A stretch of 64,000 bases of DNA. It comes from Trissonchulus latispiculum. Its lineage: Eukaryota > Nematoda > Enoplea > Enoplida > Ironidae. Below, piece by piece: positions 44,041 to 55,546 of this stretch (position 1 is the first letter of the stretch; every line of letters starts with the position of its first letter). Position numbers and translations under genes: made by a program. The notes below the pieces were generated by a model, which was not told where the DNA came from, did not search any database, and worked only from the letters and a program-made list of their open reading frames with translations. The stretch lies in the NCBI GenBank assembly GCA_030248195.1, contig JASAND010013048.1:1-64000 (forward strand), read 5' to 3'.

Positions 44041-44046
44041 TGATAT

Positions 44047-44790
44047 AAGATGGTTTGGTTAATGCGATTTAGTTGCGCTATCTCAACGAGCGGAATCTAA
44101 ACTCCCGCTATCTCAACTCCCGCATCTCAACTACCAACATTTCAATGGCGCTATTTCAGCGTTGAGATATTTCGACGTTGCTTTATATCAACGTTCCTCT
44201 ATATCAATCCTTGTTATTTGCTCAATCTCACAATTATTTTTCTAGCCTTTTATCTTAAATTTCACCTATTTATTTTTACAATGAACTTGCAATTTTACAA
44301 TGGAAAGGATCTCAATAAATGGATAAAACCTTTAAAACATACAACTCACACGGAAAAAGTGTAGCTGACAGCAGTAAGATATTGCATCTTGGTTTTTCTA
44401 CCCTGAACGGCTTAACGTAAAATGTATGCACAACCTGAATTTTGCTATTTTTCTGACTTTCGCAATCTATCATTCCAGCTTGCATAGTAAATGCTCTATA
44501 ATCCCTGGAAAGGTTTGGTCGTTTCTTTTCAGACAATATTTTTGGGCAGACTTGGTGATAGCTATATTATATTTATTTTCAGGAACAATAATCCTAACAG
44601 CAAACAGAAGTTCGGGGGAGGTGAGGTAGCGAGAGTTCCAGTTGCGCAGCGTTGAGATGGAGCAACGTTGATATAGCACAACGTTGAGATAGCGCAACGT
44701 TGAGATAGGGAAATGGAGATAGTGGGACTTGAGATAGCGGGATTTGAAATGGCGCAACGTTGAGATTGACCAACCATACCGTTAATGCAT
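44047..44790. mobile_element. Foldback element with minisatellite arms
   Basis: Left arm 44047-44210 is made of units like TTGCGCTATCTCAAC; right arm 44632-44790 has the inverted units GTTGAGATAGCGCAA. The outermost ends GGTTTGGTTAATGC and GACCAACCATACCGTTAATGC pair. The centre is AT-rich and non-coding. Confidence 0.6.
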
Positions 44791-45019
44791 AAGAACAGCG
44801 CTTCACTGTGTATACGGAGAAAGTCGAAAAATATTGCGTTAACATTAAGAATAGCTTTGAAAATATAGTAGAAATACTTTTCGTTTAATATTGAAAATTT
44901 GAAGACTTCAGTGCACACATCCATGATTTACTATAATTTTAAGACATCCAAAAGATTAAAACTTTCAAAACTTGGCCAGTCGAACTTAAATTTGGATTGC
45001 AAGTATTAAGCACTTCAAC

Positions 45020-46312
45020 TAAGACAAGAATACTGAATCGTCATTTATATAAACGTATCAAATGGTTAAATTTTAGCTCAATCTCTCCCAAAGCGACATA
45101 ATAACCAACTTTAACCAATTTCAGCCGCCTTTAATTGTAACTGTTTCATTACACATGTAGCTACTTAAAGTCATGGTTCCATTTTGTACTTTTGTTTGGG
45201 GCAGTAAGTTGGCTGCGTTGCTTTTTGAGATTAAAGGATTGTTAGATGCATCATATAGTTCTTCATTCCTGACCCAAAATTGAATATTAGGTTCGGCCTG
45301 TCGCCTTAAGCTGGCAGCAAGTGCCTCCAAAGTTGTCAAATATATCCTATTTTAATCTGCATTTTATTCAGCAATAAAGTGCACGGGCCAAACATCCGAT
45401 CGTCAGACAGACTCCTTCCAAGCCAATACAAATAGATCTGATGAACACTAACATTTAAATCTACACAGTAAAGATTATAATTAATGTTGTTTTTGTTGTT
45501 GTTGTAATTGGCAACGATTGAACCTGAACAAATAATTTTAACTGTATAATTTTAGCTCTGGTTTCATTTCATAGCTGAACTTGTTTTATCCAGAATGTTC
45601 TAGCCGACACTGCACTCACTATCACATTATGACCCATTCGTTTGATTTTGTAAATTTTATAAAATTTAACATAACATTTATAGCTCTGGTGAAAAATATG
45701 TTTTTCAGAAAGCGAGCTCAGCTTGTGGTTCCAGCCGATTTATCATTGAACTCTGGGCAATGCGAAAAGTTGAATAATAATACTTTTGTTACTGCATACG
45801 AAGTTTAATGTTATAGATAATAGATAACATGGGGCATGGGTTTAGATGAAACAGAGGAAACATAATGTTATTCGCTTTAAATAACCAGTTTCAGCATATC
45901 ATGTGAAAAAGCGAACGGGAGATGGGCCTTCAAACCCTCTACCTAAAAACTGTAGCTCGTACTCCCAACGGCTTTCAACTGGCATCAAAATTGTTTGAAA
46001 GCGCCCGGTGCAAATTTTGAAAAAGCGTATTTTTAAGCCAGAGGTTAACAGTTGCCCCCCAAACCTTTATGCTCAGCTCATGAGCTAGAATTTGAATAAA
46101 TGGTTCAGTGGATAAAAGTTAAGGTAATTGCTTGAAAAATACGTCTGGATTGTATACTATTTAAACCGATAGAATCCTAAAGCTGTAAACAGTGTCTATT
46201 GCACCTGGTTACTATCCTGACTTTATTCCAACCTACAGGTAAATTTGCCTGGTTAATCTAGTACCGTTTGCGTGGTAGTGTTTTGGCTCTAATTTAGCTT
46301 AACGTAATGCCC
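45020..46312. repeat. Duplicated unit T, copy 1
   Basis: It matches 60930-62212 over about 1.3 kb. Together with units S and R it forms a segmental duplication. Here about 2.6 kb (42361-45020) separates R and T; in the second copy R and T adjoin. Confidence 0.7.
45121..45339 (-). CDS. Exon-like ORF in unit T
   Basis: 72 residues on minus with balanced, protein-like composition (about residues 5-30 rich in Ala, Arg, Glu) and an SSYMCNET segment near the end, faintly like an immunoglobulin-fold strand. The paralogous copy (61250-61025) has three in-frame stops, so if this was an exon, only this copy could be functional. Family not recognised. Confidence 0.25.
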   Translation of the reverse strand: MTTLEALAASLRRQAEPNIQFWVRNEELYDASNNPLISKSNAANLLPQTKVQNGTMTLSSYMCNETVTIKGG

Positions 46313-46672
46313 AAGAATATGCCTTTGTCCTATTTCAGTATCAATTTCATCATCACTAAAAGTTAAAAGTTTTACTCCAACTGTTTTAATCTGATCTATC
46401 CGTTTCGCCGGTGTTAGACCCAGGACAAACAACTGGCTAAAATAAACAAAATAAATTACAACTAAACTAAAACTAAATAAATTAAAATTAAAATCTAATG
46501 ATGTAAAAGCGTTGAAACGCAGATCATAATTAACTCCTGAGTAACCAAAAATGGATTAGATTAAAAGCTTTAGCCCATTGACATGAAAGAAACAGGATTG
46601 GATTAACTTCTTCCCGTTGCAGGATTAATATTTAATCCGTGTAAAAATCCTGGCTAGATATATTTAAGTTGG

Positions 46673-46692
46673 ACTATTATTATTATTATTCT
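46673..46692. repeat. TTA/ATT microsatellite
   Basis: Six ATT units (TATTATTATTATTATTATT), about 150 bp upstream of the start of the secreted-protein gene. Confidence 0.7.
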
Positions 46693-46842
46693 ATTCCGTT
46701 AATCTTTAACTGATATGTCCTTTCAGTAGTGAGTCTTCAAGCTGTGTTGATAGCCGTATTAACCATGAAACAAAACTCGGTATCTCAGTTGCACCACTTA
46801 ATAGGTTTTTGAACAAGCTTTGTTGTTTCAGACAAGCGGGAC

Positions 46843-46891
46843 ATGAACTACTTTGCTGTCATTTTCATCCTGGTCAGCAGCTGTACTACAG
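46843..46891 (+). CDS. Exon 1 of the 8-cysteine gene: signal peptide
   Basis: Sixteen codons plus one base, donor GTATCA. TTTGTTTCAG-like sequence ends 11 bp before the ATG and may be an acceptor for a 5' UTR intron. Confidence 0.7.
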
Positions 46892-49800
46892 GTATCAACG
46901 AAGTTTGAAACTTCAAAAAATCTTATTTTCGCTTCTAGTGCAAATTTGAAGAGTACATGTTTTGGGATTTTTCGATACATGTCTCTGAGACAGAGTTGGA
47001 AGCGGATCGTGGGTGCCTGCGGGTACCTTCGGGTCGGGTCGGGTACGGGTCGGGTACGGGTCAAGTCTTTCGACCCGCATTTACCGGCGGGCCAATTGAG
47101 AGCATTCCATAAAAAAGTTGTGTTTACAGAGAATTTCTTGTGGCAACAGGCTTATTTTTAACTTTGGATCCACAAATTTTCTAATTTTCACGAATACACA
47201 AATAGAGTCTCTTTAGAAGCAAACTAAGTTTTAGACGTTTGAATCTGAAACTCTTTTGAGTCATTTTGTGTCAAATTTGCTCCATTTTTCGACATGTCAA
47301 ATTGGCCTGCCAAAACAAAAGCGGGTCGCGGGTACGGGCCAAGTAGGTGCTGGCTAAGGGTAGGCGGGCCGCGGGTACCCGCGGGTCAAGATTTTCGACA
47401 CACTTCAAACTCTGCTTTGAGATATTCCCTCTGTTCGAATTCTTTTTTACATATCGTACATTGATTCATAAGACAATTTACAAAAGAAAAATTATATCCT
47501 AGCATACTTATCACGTCAGAGCGGAAAAGTCGAAACAGTTGCGGAGACACAACAGAACAGACAAGCTTCAGTTTTCGTCTTAATCTTTTTATTTGGTAAT
47601 CACTGGGCTTAAAATCTTTAAGCAATTGCAACAGCACAAAATTTCTGGTGAAAGCTTGTGTGGAAGCGTGTGAAAGCTTAGGTTGGCCGTAGAATTTACA
47701 ATAATTGAAGACGCTTTGTTTATTGCGCTGCCCAAACACAATCAATCCAAGCCCAAGTTGAAGTCGAACCTCAGGAGCCGTCACCAGGCTCAAACAAAAC
47801 GTTTTGCACAAAATAATGCTTATTTTTTGCAGGGTTGACCCAAGAAGATTGTTCCGAACATTTCTATGTCCTCATGGGTAAGTGATTGCAATACTTTTAC
47901 CAGGGTCCACCAATGGAACTATATCCTGTCATTCCATTGTGATGTATGCTGCATGTGTTAACTGAATAGTAAAGTCCCCGGGGGGCGAATGGAATGAGCT
48001 AATATGCTACATTCTCTCCTCATGAGCCGAGTCCAACGAATACCTGGTCTGAATATGTGTACTCTGAATTAAGTACTCTGAATTATGTACTCCTGAATTT
48101 AGCGTCTACATATTTTAAGTAAAACTGCTATACCAACAGAAAATTCATAGTCATATGGTCAGATAGTCGTAGCTCATAATGGACTTAGTTCCCATGATAT
48201 GACAGGGGTAGGTAGGTGAGTTAAGCAGTATATGAACGCCAAGGAAACAGCTTAGAAAAACTAAGCTGTAGATTGCACTTGTGTGAGGTGCATCTTGAGC
48301 TAGTAGTACGTACGTAATGTGTTTTCTTGTGTTGAATGTCCTTTTGTAGTTCACCATACGCGTTTGACTTGAATGGCATGTGGAATTCGTATCTAGTGCT
48401 ACTTTGTTCTTGTGAATAGTAAGACCTATAAGCGAACACGTGCAATCATAGAGGTGGGTAAAAAGGGCTCTTCTTGACACTTTTGTGCTCATATACATAC
48501 ATATATTTGCGTTTTTTGTTCATGAACTTATATAGCACTGTAGGGCGGTTGTTCGTTCCACTTACTTGATCCCTTGAATTTGGCAGATTCGAACTAATAA
48601 TAATAAGGAGATAATTCCATCACCCAAGTCTTAGGGCCTTTTCAAGAAGGGTAGAGTAGAGTTAAAATTAACTCGATTCTTTTCATGAAAGAGTTAAAAG
48701 AGGGAAACACAAGCTTGAGTGGAGATAAAGCGAGTTAAAACAGCTATTTTTAACTCTACTATACTCTACTCTACCCTTTCTTGAAAAGGCCCTTAGTTGA
48801 TCCAAACCCTGTTTGTTCCAGTCATTGATAGAATTTATTCAGATATTCAGCAATTATTAGGAAGGGCTTTTGTAAATCCTCTGCGAAGGAACTGAATCTT
48901 TTTACACTTGATTGATTTTTAAGTGCCACCCAACTAGCAGGTTGTGAAATGTTTGTAGAAGGAAAATTGGAGAGGTCACGTACGGCGTTTTAAAAAGTTC
49001 GCATATCTCTCCCCATAAATTTTACATTCTCAATGGGAAAACCAATAGCGATTTAGAATTTAAATTTGAAAAATTACCGAATTTGTTTGTCATCAGCAGC
49101 TTTCATAGAATATAGAGCTGGGCCTTGAATTGAGACTCTGCGTCCGGACCATGCCAAGTTGTTGAAGCGGCAGGCCCGGGCCCGGTCAGTCGCGAAGGCC
49201 CGGTCAAATTTTTGTTGCACATATTTCAAGATTTTTCCACAATATCTTTACAAGAAAGTCAAATTAAAACTTACTGCAGTTGTCTAAGATGGAATAAACA
49301 GCACTAACTATTGTTTGGCATTATTGTATACAGGGTCTTCACCGGGCCGACCGGGCCTACACCGGGGCGCCGGGCTTACCGGGCCTTAAATCGGGCCTCC
49401 ATGCCCTGTGCGGGAAATTTATTATCGGCACAACTGTAATAATTATCGGCACAACTGTTTTAATTTCATTAAGAATTAAAATCAAAATTAAAAACTGATT
49501 AAAATAAAGCTAACTTAAACTACGTAAACTTCGATTTCGGAAAGCTTTAGACCGGCAAGTAGAAAAAAGGGACCTTTGTACCTTCCCCCAAATGGAAAAC
49601 TGCAAAATCTTGAGTTAAGGTCACCGTAACATAACAAATACAGCAAACAGCAAATCAAATTGTAACCAAAGGCAAAACCAAGGGTTTAGTTGCACTATTT
49701 TAATAAAGAACAAGAAGAGTAAGCCACCATAGGCCTTTTCTTCCTGGCATTGCGTAACAATGCTTCGTCTACGTACGCGACAGTTTCCGCGTGTGGGGGA

Positions 49801-52800
49801 GGGTAGACAAACATTTCCCTTCCAGATTGGTGTGGGTGGCTGAAAGTAGTAAACTTTTGGGGGGACCGTTATCATTGCCCCCGTTTGGAAGGGTCGTCCA
49901 AGCTGTCTAACTTTGGCCGGATCTGATTGGCTGTTGGTGACCCCCTCCCCAAACCGGTACCACATTTTTCATATTTCTGGACTTATAAAGTTTTCACTCT
50001 ACTCCCAATATTAGGATCTTGACGAGTAGTATCTGGTTTTGTATACAATATTCTGGTTTGCTTCATTTTACGTGTAATTTCTAAACCCAGTTTTCGCAAG
50101 TGTTTCGAAAAGTTTGTAATTGTGCTCATATCAGTTGGGTCCATTGAAAAGTTGTTTAACTTGTTAAGCTTATAGCATGATTGTGGGCATTGAAGAAATT
50201 CTTAAAATGTGAAAAATCGGATTTTCATGAATTCTGGCAATTGCGCAAATAGCAGTTAAGGGGGGGGGTCGCTTTTTGGCCGATTTTTCGACCATCTGCG
50301 ATTTTGCTCATTTTCACATATTTTGTAGTCCCCATGGGTCCCCAAAACAAGACAGGTGCGTTTTGCGTAATATTGCTTCTATCGTGCTGTAGAGCCCTTC
50401 AAAGGTGACCTCGACATGTGTTAAACATAGGAAAATGAAAAAGTTAGGTTAAAAAGTTTGTGGCAGAAAAATTTTTCGCTGTATGCAAGATACTGCGCTG
50501 CAACCTTGTTGTACATGTTAAGCACATATCAGAGAGTGCAAATAACCCTTCTGAAACAATTGTGTTGAGTGTCGGATTTTTTGCGATTTTTCAAAGTCAA
50601 AATTTCGGAAAATTGGTGCTTTTTGTACCACGATAAACAGGACCAGCAAAACATTTTCGCCTCTCCTGCACGATTGGCAAAAGCTACAGAAATCGCTTAT
50701 AGATAGTTGCACTCTACGCATACGCAGAATTCTTATGACAGTAGTTGCAAATTTCTACCGTTTGTAGTGCTCTCAAAGAAACTTGCCACAAAATGTGCTA
50801 ATTTTGCAAAAAAATCATCATTTTGCACAATTTTCACGTTTTTTTAATAATTTCTCCCTCGTTACCCACTCGAAAGTCACCAAAATTGGCATATAAAACT
50901 CTCAATGCCTGCCTGACATTATGGTAAAGGCAAATGCTTCAAGCTAGAACTTTTCTGTCGTGTCGGCTCCTTTGATCGCTTACAGGTCACAAAAGTCAAT
51001 TTTTGAAATTTCCAAAATATAGACAAATTGGGTATCATTCGATAGCTACTGATGAGCTGAACAACTTTTCTAATAGAACTATGTGTCTGAAATTTAGTAT
51101 CTGAAAGTTAGAGCAAGTTAAAGTTTCAGGGCACAGCTAGATGAAAAAGGGTCAGTTCACAATTGAAAAATGTACTGTGAACGAATGGATTTATATCCCG
51201 GAGTCGTTTTAGTATTAAAATATTAGCCAACCCACAGAATTAATTTGCCATATCAGTTGACCCAAATTTCGCTGCCGTTCTGTCTCAGCATGACCTTGGA
51301 GGACAAATCACAGTGATTTTCAAGTTTTCCAACTTTATAGCTGAATATCTCTGCCACCGTTTGATTTCGAACTCTAATGTTTTGTCTTGTTTTTGAGAAC
51401 ATATGTACCTATATTGCGTGTGAAAATGAGCGAAATCCGTGACTATCGATTTTGACCCAAAGCGACCCCCCCTTAATTTTAGACTGTTCAGCTCAGTACT
51501 ATGGACGTTCTGTGTGCACACAGAAATAGAAAAATTAATTGCATAGATGTTTATAACGTATTGCAGCGAATGAGTGCAGTGACAATACTGACTGCCAACA
51601 GAAGTGTGAACAAAAGGTGCCGCCAGAAATACGCGAATCTGTGACCTTTGAAGAGGAGATAGCAGAATGCTACACTGGATATTGTTACTGTGTGGGCCAA
51701 ACTACATGTCCCGGCTTTTGGGATGACTATAACATGGAACAGGGAAAACGTCACGTCGAGTCAGCCAAGCGGGAATTACAAAAAAGAGGTAAACGAGAAA
51801 GTCAGCATTAGATTACGCTACAGATAGACAGATCCTATCTCTAAATGATGCAAGAGGGAAAGGTCGAATCAGTATATAAGCCATGTTAGGTCTCCCAATA
51901 TTTCTGGACACAATTTTAAATGCATTTTAGTAATGCAGGGTAGTATTCTGCATCACTCGAGCGACAAACTGGACGACTATACAGCAACAAATTTCCAATG
52001 GAGGTAGAAGCTACTACATTCGCTATAACGTGGAAGCGCTGCAAGATGTTACGTACATTAGGGTCGAAATTTCGGGAATACTACGCGCATAATACGTGAG
52101 CCTGAAAAATAACATCTGCCTGGCTATGCTCTTGTTTTATGTCAAATTGTGTTACAGGTGTAGGCGTGCCCCATAGGTTGTCCATGCAAAAACACGACAC
52201 GGGATTAATAACTTGTAGATAAAAGGCTGGGATAATGACCATGCAATGGTAGAAAGTCTTGCAATTTACAGGACTCGTGGACCAGTGCCGCCGGAAGCGG
52301 AATCGGGTCTTGGAAAGAAGGAGCTGGTGCATCTCTCCCAACTCAGGACCGGCAAATCCCTCCTCCTTGCGCAATGTAGACATACTATCAATCCAACCAC
52401 ACAACCTTCCCCTTTGCCCACACTGTGGGGAAGAGGAGGAGGACCTGGGTCATCTACTCCTCCGGTGCCGCAGGTATACTAGATCCATGTATAATATCCT
52501 GGGTCCCTCATCTAACCTCTCTGTCGTCCGGGTTGCCCCTTGCCAGATGCTGGACTTCTTGCGGGATAGTAGTCTGGTTGCCTAATCAGGCCGCCGTTTA
52601 TGGATATCCATAACGACCACCAAATTAACAACAAAGCGTGGCTACATTGGAACAGGGGATTAACCAAGTAGAATGTCCCAGCATAAAAATTTGTGTGGTT
52701 TTTGTTAAACCAGAGTAGCAATGGTTTGTTAGAAAGCGTCAGGACAACTGGAATTCGGCAAAAAGTGCTTATACAAGGGGAATACACGAAAATTGGCTTC

Positions 52801-53615
52801 CGCGTAGACCATTAAAATTTTGAATCCTGTCCAGGCATGTGGTCACAATCTCGGTCTAGTATGGCTACTTTAGCTTGACACTGGCCAATAATGCTTACAG
52901 GTGAAAGAATTGTGACACTAACTTCACTGTTAACTTCTTGCTAGTAGAATTGCAACTATTTGTGCCCCTTGTTTGAATTTGGAACCTCTGGAAGTTCGGA
53001 TAGAGTACCTAAACAAACTGCTAAAAATTTACTGTGAAATCTGTATCACGAAATCATTTTAAGTGTCTGATAGATCCACAACGTAGTCATCCATATCGTG
53101 TACTTAATACAATCACAGGAAAACATTTTTGGATGTGTTTTACCGACGAGGGTTTTTTCGGTTCCTTTTCAGCTTAACACGGGCCTAATTTTTGACATTG
53201 TTTTGTTTCAGCGAGCGACCCGGAGAATGGAGGATGTGACGTACTTATATTTACGGAAGTTGGTAGGTAGAAAACTTTTGTAGTCTAAACAAGTTCAGTG
53301 GACTTGCAAGTAGTACAGATGCTCTGTCAAGCCTTAAAATCCTGCTTACATTAACAACATGAACGAAAACTTACATTTACTTAAAATTATCTAACTAGGA
53401 TTTTATTTGTTTCCAACCTAATTAGTCATCTTGCTAACATCATCAAGCTGCTAGTTTTTGTTTCAGCTAAGGCAACCTGTTCATCTAACGATGACTGCAA
53501 CAACTACTGCGGTGGAGTCACAAGCTCATTTGCAAGTTACTTTCCGAGTAGCTTTGTGGAGTGTCTCCAGGGAAAGTACTGTGCATGCAATCTTGAAAGG
53601 ATGTGTCAACGTTGA
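46843..53615 (+). CDS. Secreted two-domain 8-cysteine protein, five exons
   Basis: Exons 46843-46891, 47833-47877, 51567-51788, 53212-53262 and 53467-53615 (TGA). All four introns are GT..AG and phase 1, so every joint is in frame; the product is 171 residues. Exon 1 encodes a typical signal peptide (ATG, then a hydrophobic core ending S-S-C-T-T). Each of two domains is split the same way: a short exon with one cysteine, then a long exon with seven. Spacing is C-x11-C-x5-C-x3-C-x20-C-x4-C-x-C-x5-C in domain 1 and C-x12-C-x5-C-x3-C-x17-C-x5-C-x-C-x5-C in domain 2. The C-x3-C and C-x-C spacing recalls cysteine-stabilised alpha/beta peptides such as defensins, but the family is not certain. The linker has dibasic KR sites, suggesting cleavage into two peptides. 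Repeated exon pairs with equal phase point to internal duplication. Introns are filled with MITEs and a LINE remnant. Confidence 0.75.
46995..47400. repeat. GC-rich GGGTACGGGTCG repeats in intron 1
   Basis: Two GC-rich blocks (46995-47095 and 47318-47400) share GGGTCAAG-n-TTTCGAC ends and multiple CGGGTA units; the inner parts are partly inverted (GGCGGGCCAATT and AATTGGCCTGCC). Possibly a decayed MITE. Confidence 0.45.
47833..47877 (+). CDS. Exon 2: first cysteine of domain 1
   Basis: Acceptor TTTTTTGCAG, donor GTAAGT. It encodes about 15 residues with one cysteine after an acidic QED. Confidence 0.7.
48634..48792. mobile_element. MITE with TTA target duplication (Harbinger-like)
   Basis: 159 bp with arms GGGCCTTTTCAAGAAGGGTA and the complement, flanked by TTA on both sides (48631-48633, 48793-48795). 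A 3 bp TTA duplication is typical of PIF/Harbinger. It lies in intron 2 of the 8-cysteine gene. Confidence 0.7.
49150..49410. repeat. GC-rich inverted patch
   Basis: CCCGGGCCCGGTC-type sequence at 49170-49205 and inverted CACCGGGCCGACCGGG at 49335-49395, separated by an AT-rich loop. Probably a small MITE; borders unclear. Confidence 0.45.
50260..51472. mobile_element. Non-autonomous element with TTAA duplications
   Basis: Ends GGGGGGGGGTCGCTTT and AAAGCGACCCCCCC are inverted, directly flanked by TTAA (50256-50259, 51473-51476), as in piggyBac-type insertions. Arms of about 70 bp are diverged (both contain GCTCATTTTCACA). No transposase. In intron 2. Confidence 0.6.
51567..51788 (+). CDS. 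Exon 3: rest of domain 1 and linker
   Basis: Acceptor GTATTGCAG, donor GTAAAC. It holds seven cysteines (NECSDNTDC, then CYTGYCYC), followed by a charged linker with three KR pairs. Confidence 0.8.
52246..52585 (+). pseudogene. LINE reverse-transcriptase C-terminal fragment
   Basis: The frame 52246-about 52420 contains LVHLSQLRTGKSLLLAQCRH, then a frameshift leads to LCPHCGEEEEDLGHLLLRC (52405-52470). This pair, the L-x-Q-L-R-T-G segment followed by a C-x2-C...H...C zinc motif, is the C-terminal end of Jockey/I/R1-type non-LTR elements. Only the last about 110 residues remain. In intron 3 of the 8-cysteine gene. Confidence 0.7.
53212..53262 (+). CDS. Exon 4: first cysteine of domain 2
   Basis: Acceptor TTTGTTTCAG, donor GTAGGT. 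About 17 residues with one cysteine, parallel to exon 2. Confidence 0.7.
53467..53615 (+). CDS. Exon 5: rest of domain 2 and stop
   Basis: Acceptor TTGTTTCAG. Seven cysteines (TCSSNDDC, then YCAC), stop TGA at 53613-53615 two residues after the last cysteine. Confidence 0.75.
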
Positions 53616-54137
53616 TGGAGCGAAAGAATCTGGTCACACATAAGAACTGGCACACAAATTAAGCACTTCTTTGCACTTACATGTTTGGATTAGACTTTAC
53701 CTATACGCTGGAATAGTTTGAATTATATATTCCTGACTTCCAATTATTGAGATACTTTAGCAGGGAAAATAATATCTTCATCTTTAACTTGGGGGGGCAT
53801 TTTCGCTCTGTGAGTGGTTTGAGTTAAATAGAGTAGAGATAAAAACATTTTAACTCGTTCAACCCTGATGGCGGGTCACGGAAATGAACTGTTGAACTCC
53901 TTTAACCCTACTGTTTCAGGTCAGGGGGCATTTGAATGTACCTACCCATAAACGGATGGAGTGTATTTTAAAATTTTTAAAGTCTTGCGTTGCGATACTG
54001 CATTTATTATATTGCACTTATGTTATTATACTACACTTCGTGCATATTGTTTCCTTATGTTAATTGAATAGAGATCAATAGAATTGTCTTTGTTCTTCCA
54101 GTAGTATTGGATAGTATACAAATATGAAAACGGTATG

Positions 54138-54746
54138 GTCTTTTGGGTCTGTTCCGCAATGCCCCTAGCCCTAACTTGAATTTTTTGACCAATAACTTTG
54201 AAATTTTGTATGAATGCAAACCTAAGGCAGATGAATTCAAAAATTTAAAAAATCTTAAATTTTAAAAATTTTACTTTTAGTTTGGTAAGGGGGCACCAAG
54301 GGGAACCGAAAAATTTTTTAAAAAAATTGCTGAAAACTTGCATACCGGGGTTTCCAGGGGCGCTGAGCACGAATCCGAAACCGTTTTTCGATAAAGCTTT
54401 TCGTTAGCTCAGGATAAGCTTACATCTTAAGTTTACAACTTTAGCTCATATTAAGCTAACGAAAAGCTTTATCTCGACAAACGGATTTCACATTCGTGCT
54501 CAGCGCCCCTGAAAATCCCTATATGCAAGTTTCAGCAAAATTTTTTCAAAGACTTTTTCGGTTCCTCTTGGGCCTCCCTTCCCCCTTACCAAACTAAAAC
54601 TTAAAATTTAAAATTTTTTAAATTTTTAAAATTTCTTAAATTTTTGAACTCATCAGACCACAGTATGCACCCATACAAAATTTCAAAGTTATTGGTCAAA
54701 AAATCAAAAGTTAGGACGGGGGGGAATTGGCAAGAGACCCGGTCTT
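54138..54746. mobile_element. Foldback MITE with long arms
   Basis: About 610 bp that is nearly a complete inverted repeat: for example TTTTTTGACCAATAACTTTG at 54182 against its complement at 54690, and GGGGCGCTGAGCACGAAT at 54357 against 54492-54509. Termini GGTCTTTTGGGTCT and GACCCGGTCTTT. Confidence 0.7.
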
Positions 54747-54942
54747 TTTATGTCTTTCTGATTAAATTAAACCTGCAGCAATCTAACCTCATCAAATAGA
54801 AACTGTAATATTATAGCAAACAACGCAAGCAAAGGTAGTTACTTGAGCTACCTGAATTATGATGAGCTGACTGATGTAGAGTGCAGTCAAGGCATAGCCA
54901 GTAGTATGCAAAAACATGTTTTCAAAGTTTAATCAGTTCAAC

Positions 54943-55357
54943 CAAGAGTACATAATGATAAGAGTGTGACAAGCGTCACATTCTATGCAATGAAGGCAAA
55001 AACTATGCGATGCGCGCTAACGGCTTACCCCCCCCCCACAAATTGACCCCCTCTCACACCGCCCCTATATGGGTACGTGGTCCAAACGGGGGTCGCTCAC
55101 TGCTTTGCATAATTACACGCTGCAATTAAGAGGGGTCCAATTTGGGGAGAGGGTGCAAGCGTGTATGCTTAACACATAGATGTACAAAATATACTAAGCG
55201 AGTGAGCGACCCCCGTTTGGAACTATGTACCCATATAGGGGCGGTGTGAGAGGGGGTCAATTTGTGGGGGGGTAAGCCGTTAGCGCGCATCGCATAGTTT
55301 TTGCCTTCATTGCATAGAGTGTGACGCTTGTCACACTCTTATCATTATGTACTCTTG
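54943..55357. mobile_element. MITE with CAAGAGTACATAAT termini, copy 2
   Basis: 415 bp, arms of about 120 bp, with an inner inverted pair (CCCATATAGGGGCGG type). Flanked by GTTCAAC on both sides (54936-54942 and 55358-55364), a perfect 7 bp target duplication. Same family as 37980-38354. Confidence 0.75.
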
Positions 55358-55546
55358 GTTCAACGCATCTTAAATACCGATTAACATCATAGCAAAATTT
55401 TCAAAGGTCACTCAATTAGGGTTTTTTTTGGTTTTCGGATTTGCGTCAACCATGCGTCACGCTAAGTTTAAGTTGTGTCCGGATAAGAAACTTTGCGTCC
55501 AGACGCACATCTGGACGTAAAAATATCCCTGCGACTCAATTCTCAG

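Noticed and set aside
43868..44790. CRISPR-like array
   Set aside because: Irregular spacing, palindromic units without unique spacers and a eukaryotic setting; better explained as minisatellite and foldback element.
46995..47400. Telomere-like or G-quadruplex repeat
   Set aside because: GGGT units are present but irregular and mixed with inverted parts; no telomere period.
47386..47811. Minus ORF of 141 residues with a CTICKKEF-like cysteine pair
   Set aside because: It lies in intron 1 of the 8-cysteine gene, opposite strand, partly in a GC-rich repeat, with no recognised domain or splice context. Possibly a transposon remnant but not supportable.
49621..49965. Minus ORF of 114 residues in intron 2
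   Set aside because: Partly protein-like, but no family, start or splice evidence.
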